47,155 nucleotides of DNA from Acidobacteriota bacterium (GTDB taxonomy: Bacteria > Acidobacteriota > Holophagae > Acanthopleuribacterales > Acanthopleuribacteraceae). Position 1 is the first letter of the stretch. The number at the start of each line of letters is the position of its first letter. The translations under genes and the position numbers were made by a program. The stretch spans positions 1 to 47,155 of the forward strand of contig JASJCB010000087.1 of NCBI GenBank assembly GCA_030066195.1, given 5' to 3'. Below, piece by piece: positions 1 through 6,095 of the stretch. Under the pieces are notes generated by a model. That model ran no database searches and was not told the origin of the DNA. It saw only the letters and a program-made list of their open reading frames with translations.

Positions 1-32
1 CTCCCAAGAAAAAAACAGAAAACAAAGGAAGA

Positions 33-95
33 GAGGGCACAGAGGGCACGGAGGAAAGAAAGAGCTGAGTAAGGTAAGGAATACTCTGTGCCCTC
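33..95. repeat. Inverted repeat near left edge
   Basis: GAGGGCACAGAG (33-44) is matched by its exact reverse complement CTCTGTGCCCTC (84-95), with further partial copies of the same purine-rich/pyrimidine-rich words on each side. The DNA is purine-rich before and pyrimidine-rich after the loop and holds no gene. It looks like a dispersed intergenic repeat or a weak hairpin. No function can be assigned from the sequence alone. Confidence 0.6.
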
Positions 96-421
96 TGTGT
101 CCTCTCCCCCTGATTCTTCAAATGCCGGCACAGCTCATCGTGCCTGCCTTTTTTCTTGACCGATAGCTGACCAACGGCGCCGGGGACTGCTTTTGCCGAC
201 GGAGAGTTTAAATCCCCGGCTACGAAATGGAACGCTTCAAACGAAAACCCTTGTCCCTCTTTTTCTCCGGTCGGGATATGCCCAAGCAAACCCAAATACT
301 CGCGACGCTACCTGTCAAGGCCGCCTCACAAACCCAAACCAAGGTCCGACCACATCATTTTCCGAGCGAAAAACCCCAAACAGTTCACCACCAGGGTCGT
401 GTTCCCGGCCCATTTAACAAC
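96..421. other. Intergenic stretch without a recognisable gene
   Basis: Short open frames exist on both strands, but none has a Shine-Dalgarno sequence, a recognisable domain or a composition typical of a coding region. The stretch separates the left-edge inverted repeat from the 42-bp array. I see no RNA gene or mobile element in it. Confidence 0.5.
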
Positions 422-673
422 TTACTCGTGCGGGACATACATGTCTTGCCGGCGCGGAAGTGGTATGTCCCGCGGGACATACTTGTTCCGCCGGCGCAAG
501 AGTAGTGTGTCTCGCGGGACATACTTGTTCCGCCGGCGCAAGAGTAGTATGTCCCGCGGGACAGACATGTCTTGCCGGCGCGGAAGTAGTATGTCCCGCG
601 GGACAGACCTGTTCCGCCGGCGCAAGAGTGGTATGTCCCGCGGGACAGACATGCGTTGCTCGCGCAACAATAG
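422..673. repeat. Six-unit 42-bp tandem array of palindromes
   Basis: Units begin at about 422 (degenerate), 464, 506, 548, 590 and 632, so the period is exactly 42 bp. Each well-kept unit has two symmetric parts. One is a palindrome centred on CCCGCGGG; the best copy, GTATGTCCCGCGGGACATAC at 463-482, is a perfect 20-bp palindrome. The other is a GCCGGC-centred element occurring in two alternating versions, TTCCGCCGGCGCAAG and CTTGCCGGCGCGGAA. Because 42 is divisible by 3, all frames stay open through the array, which creates false 14-residue repeat ORFs on both strands. No coding evidence was seen. Forty-two bp is four turns of B-DNA, so a protein bound at each palindrome would lie on one face of the helix. 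The array sits beyond the 3' end of the minus-strand biosynthetic operon. Confidence 0.9.
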
Positions 674-785
674 CCTGTCCCCGGCAAAAGTTTACACTTT
701 CGGCCGGAAATGTGTCCTCACAACTAAATAGCAATGCATTTTACATAGTTCTACTGGATCTTCGAGATTGGATTACCGACTTTTT

Positions 786-1403
786 CTAAAGGTCAACATA
801 CTCGGGCCGGAGACGTGTCTCGGGCGGTGTTTGATCGGGCTGCCAGGCGCCCTTGGGCAGCACGCCCATGGGTTGGCCGCGATAACAGTTCTCTCGGCTG
901 TAGACCAACCAGGTGGTGAGTACCTTGCCGATGTATTTGCGAATGCGGAAACGGCCCGGGTTGTCGGTGTGGTAGTTCAGGGTGGTCAGGCCCGCATGGT
1001 ATTTACCGGCTAACAGGTTGCGCCCCACCACCGGTTTGGTGGTCTCGTAAACCAGCTCGGGGTAGCTCAGGTCGTCCAGGTAACCTTCCGTCGGTTTGGG
1101 GAGGCCCAGGCTTCCGGGCTTCGCTATGTCCTGTCTTTCCAGGATCACCATCTCTCTGGTTGGGAAGATGAAGGTATCGGTTACAAAAATTTCCTGCCGG
1201 TATTTTTCCGTGACCAGGTGCACCGTCAAATGGGCGCTGCACTGTAGCAGTTGGTCCGCTTGTCCCTCTCGCACCATCTCCAGGCCGGCGAGGATATCGT
1301 CGACGAAAATGATTCGGTAATCCCGGATACCGTGGAATTGCAGGTAGTGCGCGGCGGCATTTTCATGGCATGAACCTTCCGGTCCCAGGGTTACCAGTCT
1401 CAT
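786..1403 (-). CDS. BacA/AerD-like prephenate decarboxylase family protein
   Basis: This 205-residue protein begins with the glycine-rich signature VTLGPEGSCHENAA (residues 4-17), which matches the TLGPEGT-type start of prephenate dehydratases and of the ~200-residue BacA/AerD/SalX non-aromatizing prephenate decarboxylases. The length fits the decarboxylases and leaves no room for an ACT regulatory domain. BacA-type enzymes decarboxylate prephenate without loss of the ring hydroxyl, which keeps a cyclohexadiene. Here the neighbours supply 4-amino-4-deoxyprephenate rather than prephenate, so I infer that this is the substrate. The ATG at 1403 overlaps the stop of the upstream deacylase gene (ATGA) and has GGGGA upstream; the open frame extends further 5' but only in a shadow frame. 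It is the last gene of the operon. A divergent prephenate dehydratase is the alternative. Confidence 0.75.
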   Translation of the reverse strand: MRLVTLGPEGSCHENAAAHYLQFHGIRDYRIIFVDDILAGLEMVREGQADQLLQCSAHLTVHLVTEKYRQEIFVTDTFIFPTREMVILERQDIAKPGSLGLPKPTEGYLDDLSYPELVYETTKPVVGRNLLAGKYHAGLTTLNYHTDNPGRFRIRKYIGKVLTTWLVYSRENCYRGQPMGVLPKGAWQPDQTPPETRLRPEYVDL

Positions 1404-2347
1404 GCCGGATTCCCCGCGGGAACCAGGTCGGAACACAGGAAGGCGGCGCAATCGGCCAGCCGGGGTAAATGATAACCGCCCTCCTGGATCAGGCACAGCG
1501 GCAGCCCTGTTTCTTTCAATTGCTCGCCGATATCGGCGAAGATGGACGGCGGCAATTGCCACCCTCCGTGGGGGTCACCGGCGATGATGTCAAAGCCCAG
1601 GGAGATCACCAGGACCTTACAGCCCCGAGCGTCCGCCTCTGCCAAAACATCACGTAGGGCGGACAGCCAGGATTCCCGAGTGGGCGGGCTCTTGAAAGAA
1701 CGCGACATTTGACCCGAGGACAGGCCCTCGGGGGTATAGGGGAAATGATTGCTTGTGTCCGCGTGAATGGAGGCGAAAAAGCAATCCGAGCGGCCGGCCG
1801 TCAGTTGCGCCGAACCATTGCCGAAGTGAAAGTCCAGATCGATCAGGGCTACCGGATTCATGCCGCTTTCCAAGAGACGGTGAACCGCCGATACCGCGTT
1901 GTTCAAGAGGCAGTAACCGCCCATAAAGTCGCGGCCCGCGTGATGTCCCGGCGGACGACAGAGCGCATAGGTCACCGGCTCGCCTTGTGCACAGGCGCCG
2001 GCGGCTGCCAGAGCGCAGCAGGCAGCTTGCAGGGCGGCCGCGTAACTCTCGGGACCCAGCGCGGTGTCGGGCGCGACACCCGGGGCGTGCCATCGAGGGT
2101 TGAACTCGCCGTTGTGCGGCAGGCTCAAGAAGCGCAGGTATTCGGCATCATGTACCCTGGCAAGCATGGTCTCCAATAAACCGGAATCAATGGACGGCTC
2201 CTCGAAACGGCAGCCCTGCAAACCTTCGGCGATGTGGTCCAGCCGGATATCGCGCTCCAGGCCGGGGACGGGTTGTCCCCGTCGGTCTCGCATGGCCGGG
2301 GCTTCGCCGCCCCGGGCCACACTACGAAAAACAAGCGGCGCGCTCAC
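1400..2347 (-). CDS. HDAC/acetylpolyamine-amidohydrolase family deacylase
   Basis: This 315-residue protein of the histone-deacetylase superfamily is a zinc amidohydrolase that removes acyl groups from amines. Visible motifs are RPPGHHA (about residue 128, active-site His pair), DLDFHFGNG (about 168, Asp and His zinc ligands), GFDIIAGDP (about 252, the third ligand Asp) and QEGGYHLP near the C terminus with the catalytic-type Tyr. I chose the GTG start at 2347 because it overlaps the stop of the upstream aminotransferase as GTGA, continuing the 4-bp-overlap pattern of the operon. An ATG 18 codons further in is possible. Its position next to a GNAT domain suggests removal of an N-acetyl group from a biosynthetic intermediate or finished compound. 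That pairing is inference. Confidence 0.88.
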   Translation of the reverse strand: MSAPLVFRSVARGGEAPAMRDRRGQPVPGLERDIRLDHIAEGLQGCRFEEPSIDSGLLETMLARVHDAEYLRFLSLPHNGEFNPRWHAPGVAPDTALGPESYAAALQAACCALAAAGACAQGEPVTYALCRPPGHHAGRDFMGGYCLLNNAVSAVHRLLESGMNPVALIDLDFHFGNGSAQLTAGRSDCFFASIHADTSNHFPYTPEGLSSGQMSRSFKSPPTRESWLSALRDVLAEADARGCKVLVISLGFDIIAGDPHGGWQLPPSIFADIGEQLKETGLPLCLIQEGGYHLPRLADCAAFLCSDLVPAGNPA

Positions 2348-3738
2348 TGTCGGACCATCCGCATACGGGGGCCCACGTCGCGGAAACCGGCCCGGTGGTA
2401 GAACCGCCAGGTGGCGTTCAAACGAGCGAAGCGGTACTTGGGCAGGCCCACCTCCAGGGTGTCGACGCCGCGCTCGAGGCACCAGTCCGCCGCCGCGTCG
2501 ATCAGCGCGGCGCCCAGCCCCGTGGCGCGCTGATCGGGCGTTACCCAAATGTCTTGAATCAGTCCGTAGGCCGACCCGAGGTGGCCGGCTTCCACCAGGT
2601 TCAGGGCCAGCACCCCGGTCAACCCATCCCTGCCTTCGGCGACGAGAATCGTTCCCGGCGCCCAGCCCTCGATGAGCCGTCGGCAGGTCTCAGCCGCGCC
2701 TGAAGGCAATTCCTCGGGGGAGGCGGCGCGCAGTTCGGCAAGGAGCAGGGTCAGAGCCTCCACCACGGCGGGCACATCCTCCGGCCCGGCGGGGCGTATC
2801 TCGTGGGGGATCGCGGGCTTTGCCGACGGGGCAGGGGAGGGGAGCGGTGTCAGCCAGGCCTTGCCGAGACCTGAACCGGGTTCGTTCGGCAAGCGCCGGT
2901 AGCGCTCCTGGAGGGCGCGGGTCACCGGACCCGGCGCATGGAAGATCGCGTCTTCCAGTTGACGCACCGCTCGGATTCCATGGAAGGTCCCCGTGGCAAA
3001 GACCTCGTCGGCGGCTTGGAAATCGTTCACATCCAGGCGGGCCTCGATGCATTCCAGACCCAGGTCGGCGCTCAGGTCCCGAACCAGTTTCCGGGTCAGG
3101 CCGGCGATCGTATGGCCGATTGCGGGAGTCTCCAGTCGGCCGCGGCGCACCAGGAAGAGGTTGGCGCCGGTCATCTCGCAGACACTGCCGTCGTGATGGC
3201 GGATCAGGGCGTCGTCGAAGCCCGCCGCCCTGGCCTGATGATGGGCGGCGGCGTCGAGATGGTAGGAACCGCTCAGCTTGGCCCCCGGCAGCATGCAGTG
3301 TTCCGGGGGGCGATGGAGTGCCGTGACGCCCAGGCTCATCGGGGGAGAGGGCGTGCGGTCTTCACAAGACCAGGCTTGAATGGTGAAGGTCGTTGGAAAG
3401 GCGCCGGGGTCCAGTTGGCCGCAATCGCCGTCCGCAAAGGCAAGCAGGCGGATGTAACCTTCCTTCAGGCGGTTCCCCCGGATGGTTTCGGTCAGTGCGG
3501 CGATGATCGAGGCGGGATCCGGTGAGGCAAGCCCCAGTGCTTGTAAACTCCGGTCCATCCGATCCAGATGAGCGTCGAGGCCCAAGATGCGGGGGCCTTC
3601 CGGGGTTTGATAGAGACGAACGGCTTCAAGGGCGGCCGCGCCGAAATGAAAAGCGTGTTCCAGGGGCGAAAAGGCCGCGTGCTCGACGCGTTGAAGGCGA
3701 TCCCTGAGCCAGATCCAGGGGCAGGGTTCCAGTGTCAT
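2344..3738 (-). CDS. Class IV aminotransferase fused to GNAT acetyltransferase
   Basis: This is a 464-residue two-domain protein. Residues 1 to about 290 are a fold-type IV PLP enzyme (BCAT / D-amino-acid aminotransferase / ADC lyase group), with the Schiff-base lysine in PGAKLSGSYHLDA (Lys154) and the conserved EMTGANLF segment downstream. Residues ~310-464 are a GNAT N-acetyltransferase with the acetyl-CoA loop RATGLGA (about 402-408) and a typical C-terminal FYHRAGF. A natural fusion of these two activities is unusual. In this operon the aminotransferase could turn the decarboxylated cyclohexadienyl pyruvate into an amino acid, while the GNAT could acetylate an amine. The ATG has AGGAGG 6 nt upstream and overlaps the preceding stop as ATGA. 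ADC-lyase activity (PabC-like) for the N-terminal domain cannot be excluded, but would waste the ADC made by this operon. Confidence 0.88.
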   Translation of the reverse strand: MTLEPCPWIWLRDRLQRVEHAAFSPLEHAFHFGAAALEAVRLYQTPEGPRILGLDAHLDRMDRSLQALGLASPDPASIIAALTETIRGNRLKEGYIRLLAFADGDCGQLDPGAFPTTFTIQAWSCEDRTPSPPMSLGVTALHRPPEHCMLPGAKLSGSYHLDAAAHHQARAAGFDDALIRHHDGSVCEMTGANLFLVRRGRLETPAIGHTIAGLTRKLVRDLSADLGLECIEARLDVNDFQAADEVFATGTFHGIRAVRQLEDAIFHAPGPVTRALQERYRRLPNEPGSGLGKAWLTPLPSPAPSAKPAIPHEIRPAGPEDVPAVVEALTLLLAELRAASPEELPSGAAETCRRLIEGWAPGTILVAEGRDGLTGVLALNLVEAGHLGSAYGLIQDIWVTPDQRATGLGAALIDAAADWCLERGVDTLEVGLPKYRFARLNATWRFYHRAGFRDVGPRMRMVRQ

Positions 3739-5393
3739 GAGAAACCTCCTTCGGGTAGCAGGCCCAAGCTTCTCATGGCCGTCTTCAGAACCGTGCGCAA
3801 CAAGATTCGGCCCTCGGGCCGATCGAGCAGGGCCTGCTGGTTACGGCTATAGTGCAGCAGAAAGGAACAGGGACCGCTCAGGTCTCTGGTGCGCACCGCA
3901 TGAGCCAGGATAAACGGCCACTCCTGAGCATTCAATACGGCGAAGCGCAGGGTTTCGTCCATGATGATGTCCCCATCGTTTCCGCTGTTTGCCACGGCAC
4001 ACCAGGTGCGCGCCGACAACCAACCCGGATTGGTCTTTTCATCCAGAAAGCGTTCGCGGGAGTAGACGGCGTTCTTGCGCGCGGGCTGGAACAGGAAGAA
4101 GGATTTCAGCAGGAATGCAGCAGCCGCTTCGGCCGGCATGTCCAGGGCGCGCACGGCCGGCTCGGCCTCGACCCGGTCGATCAGGGTATCCAGCAGAAGA
4201 GCGCCGCCGGTGGAGCTGAGTTTGCTGCCCTGGAAAGTCACCATGCCGTGGAACAGCTGCACATGCGAGTCATGATTCAAACCCGGCCAAAGTTTGGGCA
4301 GCAGGTCCATATGCACGGCGCTGGCGGGTTGCCATTCCTGACCGGCCAGATCCAGGTAGGTTTCATCGGGCCCGCGGTTTTCCAGCATGTTGCCGTAGAC
4401 GGCCAGGAGACGGGCGTGCTCGGTAGGGAAGCCGTCGGGCCTGATCAGCACCATGGTTTCGAAATCCTCGCGCCCGCTGTGATAAACCACGGCGCCGTCG
4501 TCCGTTCGGGTCAAAACCCCGGCTTGAATGCCGCGTTCCATCAGGGCGGGGAGGGCGGGCACCTGCTCGGCCTCGCAATCGAAACGGTCATGGCGCATGC
4601 CCAATCGTTCGCAGGTGCGCTCGTGACCTTCCAACACCCAGCCGCGCACTCGGTTCCAAACATGGCGCACGAAGGGTTCGCCGGCCATCCAGCGGCGCAT
4701 CAGGTCCTCGGCCGGATCATCCCTTGCCGTCATCTCGCGGGCAATGGGATCATTGGAGGCGGCGCCTTCACTCGCGCTGTCGGCCAGGTAGGCGGCGTAA
4801 CAACGATCTACGAAATGATCGGGTTTCAAACCGGAGCTGACGGGATCGTCGTCCTTGTAGCGGGCCAGGAAACCGGCCATGGCTTCACAGACGGAGCGAC
4901 CGAAATCGCCGAGCAAACTCTGGCTGACAACGCGGGCCCCGGCGGCGGCATGCGCGGCGCCAAGCGCGTGACCCAGGGTCAGATTACGCAAATGACCCAC
5001 ATGCAAAGCCTTGGAGGTATTGGGCCCGCCGAAGCCGGAAACAATGGTTTGCCCGGACAGGGGTTGGACGGCTCGAAGGTCGTCATCCCCGGCAACGAGC
5101 CGGGCGGCCAGGGCGGCTACATAATCATCGTGAAAGCGAATCGTCAAGGCGGGTCCCCTGGCCACAACGGCGTCAATAAAGGGATCAGCCTCCAGTTCGG
5201 CCAGAAAAGCCCGGCCTTGTGAGCCGCCCAGCCACTGCTTGTCCCGAAAAAAGAGCCGGGCATCGCCGAAAGGACCGATCCTCCGGCGAAGCTCGACGGA
5301 GCGACAAACGGAGGACCCGTCAAAGGCATCCAGATAGGCATGCAAACGGGCGGCGGCATTATGAGGAAGGATTGCAATAGCGGGGGAACTCAC
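3735..5393 (-). CDS. Arginyl-tRNA-synthetase-like protein (operon paralogue)
   Basis: This 552-residue class I aminoacyl-tRNA synthetase-like protein is closest in pattern to ArgRS. It has an N-terminal domain, then GPNTSKALHVGHLRN (HIGH box HVGH near residue 131), a GSKLSST loop near residue 387 in the KMSKS position, and a C-terminal helical region (LHYSRNQQALL... to the end) resembling a shortened DALR anticodon-binding domain. The open frame runs back through the tRNA gene, but GTG at 5393 with GGAG 6 nt upstream is the best start. The gene lies 57 nt after the interrupted tRNA and overlaps the aminotransferase by ATGA. Such a paralogue in a biosynthetic operon could be a resistance copy, make aminoacyl-tRNA for a tRNA-dependent ligase, or activate an amino acid for transfer to a carrier. 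The sequence does not say which. Confidence 0.85.
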   Translation of the reverse strand: MSSPAIAILPHNAAARLHAYLDAFDGSSVCRSVELRRRIGPFGDARLFFRDKQWLGGSQGRAFLAELEADPFIDAVVARGPALTIRFHDDYVAALAARLVAGDDDLRAVQPLSGQTIVSGFGGPNTSKALHVGHLRNLTLGHALGAAHAAAGARVVSQSLLGDFGRSVCEAMAGFLARYKDDDPVSSGLKPDHFVDRCYAAYLADSASEGAASNDPIAREMTARDDPAEDLMRRWMAGEPFVRHVWNRVRGWVLEGHERTCERLGMRHDRFDCEAEQVPALPALMERGIQAGVLTRTDDGAVVYHSGREDFETMVLIRPDGFPTEHARLLAVYGNMLENRGPDETYLDLAGQEWQPASAVHMDLLPKLWPGLNHDSHVQLFHGMVTFQGSKLSSTGGALLLDTLIDRVEAEPAVRALDMPAEAAAAFLLKSFFLFQPARKNAVYSRERFLDEKTNPGWLSARTWCAVANSGNDGDIIMDETLRFAVLNAQEWPFILAHAVRTRDLSGPCSFLLHYSRNQQALLDRPEGRILLRTVLKTAMRSLGLLPEGGFS

Positions 5394-5399
5394 AAGGGT

Positions 5400-5403
5400 C
5401 TCC
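5400..5403 (-). promoter_or_regulatory. Ribosome binding site fixing the ArgRS-like start
   Basis: GGAG on the minus strand, 6 nt before GTG at 5393. It supports starting the protein after the tRNA rather than at an upstream ATG whose first codons would be read out of the tRNA T-arm and acceptor. Confidence 0.6.
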
Positions 5404-5450
5404 AAAAGATTAGAAACTAGGGGATGATGCTTGAAGCTGGAGGTGGTAAA

Positions 5451-5764
5451 TGGGGCGCCTGGCGGGGCTCGAACCCGCAACCGGCAGTTTAAGAGACTGC
5501 TGCTCTTCCAGATCAGTTTGTTCCAAGTACGCCGACAAGATCGAAATGAAGGGAACCGGGCTGGGCCGCACGTGCCGAGCCGGCTGGATCTTCCATGGTT
5601 AATCGCGAATCACCACGGGCGCGCGCTTATCGCCGGCCATAAATAGTTATTTCTCACTGGGGACCGAGAAAGGAGCGGAAAGCTATGGCACTAGCACCCT
5701 GCATAGACCTTGTTTTTGTATCGAGGAACGTACCTCCCTGTTGAACCAATTGAGCTACAGGCGC
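5451..5764 (-). tRNA. tRNA-Lys(CUU), interrupted in the D-loop
   Basis: The 3' portion (5507-5451) has D-stem strand GAGC, anticodon stem GCAGT/ACTGC around loop CTCTTAA (anticodon CTT at 5493-5491), a 5-nt variable loop, T-arm GCGGG-TTCGAGC-CCCGC, acceptor strand CAGGCGC, discriminator C and encoded CCA. There is no acceptor partner next to it. The partner lies about 240 bp upstream: 5764-5744 reads GCGCCTG, TA, GCTC, AATTGGTT, a perfect 7-bp complement to the acceptor and 4-bp complement to the D-stem. Joining the halves gives a fully canonical tRNA. The break falls inside the D-loop. It lies in the same orientation between the chorismate mutase (10 nt upstream) and the ArgRS-like gene, so it may be co-transcribed. 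It is either an intron-containing tRNA or a disrupted pseudogene. Confidence 0.8.
5508..5743 (-). other. ~236-nt insertion within the tRNA D-loop
   Basis: On the minus strand the insert begins near CAACAGGGAGG and ends near AACAAACTGATCTGG. The exact edges are ambiguous by 2-3 nt because TGG flanks both sides. I looked for the conserved group I core (P7 GACTA-type and matching TAGTC-type strands) and a group II GTGYG start, and found neither. A short hairpin GAGG-TACGTT-CCTC lies at its start, and GTTC at the first junction could pair with GAAC near the second. It contains no convincing ORF. It could be an unclassified intron or a small mobile element. Confidence 0.55.
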
Positions 5765-5773
5765 ATGGTAAGT

Positions 5774-6070
5774 TTAAACGACGGCCTTTTCGGCCATGGA
5801 GTCGATGATGATGTCCTCCAGGCGGCAACTCTCGCCGATGATGACGTCGTAGAGTTGGTCGAGGAAGGCGGGGTTCAGGTTGTGGCGCTCGGCCTGGGCG
5901 GCAAAGCGTTCTTTGATCTGGCGGATGCGGTCCGGCTGCATCATGGGGATGCCCTCACGGCTTTTGTAAATCGCAACCTCCCGACAAATATCGAGACGCT
6001 CGGCCAGGAGGGCGACGATGCGCGTATCGAGCGCATCGATGCGGGTGCGAAAGCTTTGCATATCGGTCAT
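5774..6070 (-). CDS. AroQ-type chorismate / 4-amino-4-deoxychorismate mutase
   Basis: This 98-residue all-helical protein has the AroQ pattern: RTRIDALDTRIVALLAERLDI at the N terminus (Arg and the helix that lines the active site), then VAIYKSREGIP with the conserved Lys, DRIRQIKERF, and a final helix. The size fits a stand-alone mutase such as PapB/CmlD or PchB. Coming directly after an ADC synthase (25-nt gap) and lacking any dehydratase or dehydrogenase fusion, it most likely converts 4-amino-4-deoxychorismate to 4-amino-4-deoxyprephenate. GGAG lies 8 nt before the ATG. An ordinary chorismate mutase is the alternative. The next downstream element is the interrupted tRNA. Confidence 0.88.
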   Translation of the reverse strand: MTDMQSFRTRIDALDTRIVALLAERLDICREVAIYKSREGIPMMQPDRIRQIKERFAAQAERHNLNPAFLDQLYDVIIGESCRLEDIIIDSMAEKAVV

Positions 6071-6095
6071 GGCGCAGGCTCCAGGTACGGCTGTT

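Noticed and set aside
399..734. Overlapping open frames with 14-residue repeats on both strands (for example SRGTYLFRRRKS and VPRDILLLRRRN types)
   Set aside because: They arise because the 42-bp repeat is a multiple of three and open in several frames; no ribosome site, no family and equal openness on both strands.
3852..5222. Long plus-strand open frame of 456 codons over the ArgRS-like gene
   Set aside because: Antisense shadow of a recognised protein; composition and lack of motifs argue against coding. The same applies to 9979-12063, 17134-19044, 30606-31853, 32130-33815 and 41286-42248 on the minus strand.
5508..5743. Group I or group II intron call for the tRNA insertion
   Set aside because: The conserved group I P7/P3 strands and the group II GTGYG start and domain V could not be found by reading; the insert stays unclassified.
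5451..5764. tmRNA (ssrA) interpretation of the split tRNA
   Set aside because: A full anticodon arm with CTT and normal D-stem is present and no tag-peptide ORF ending in Ala-Ala is seen.
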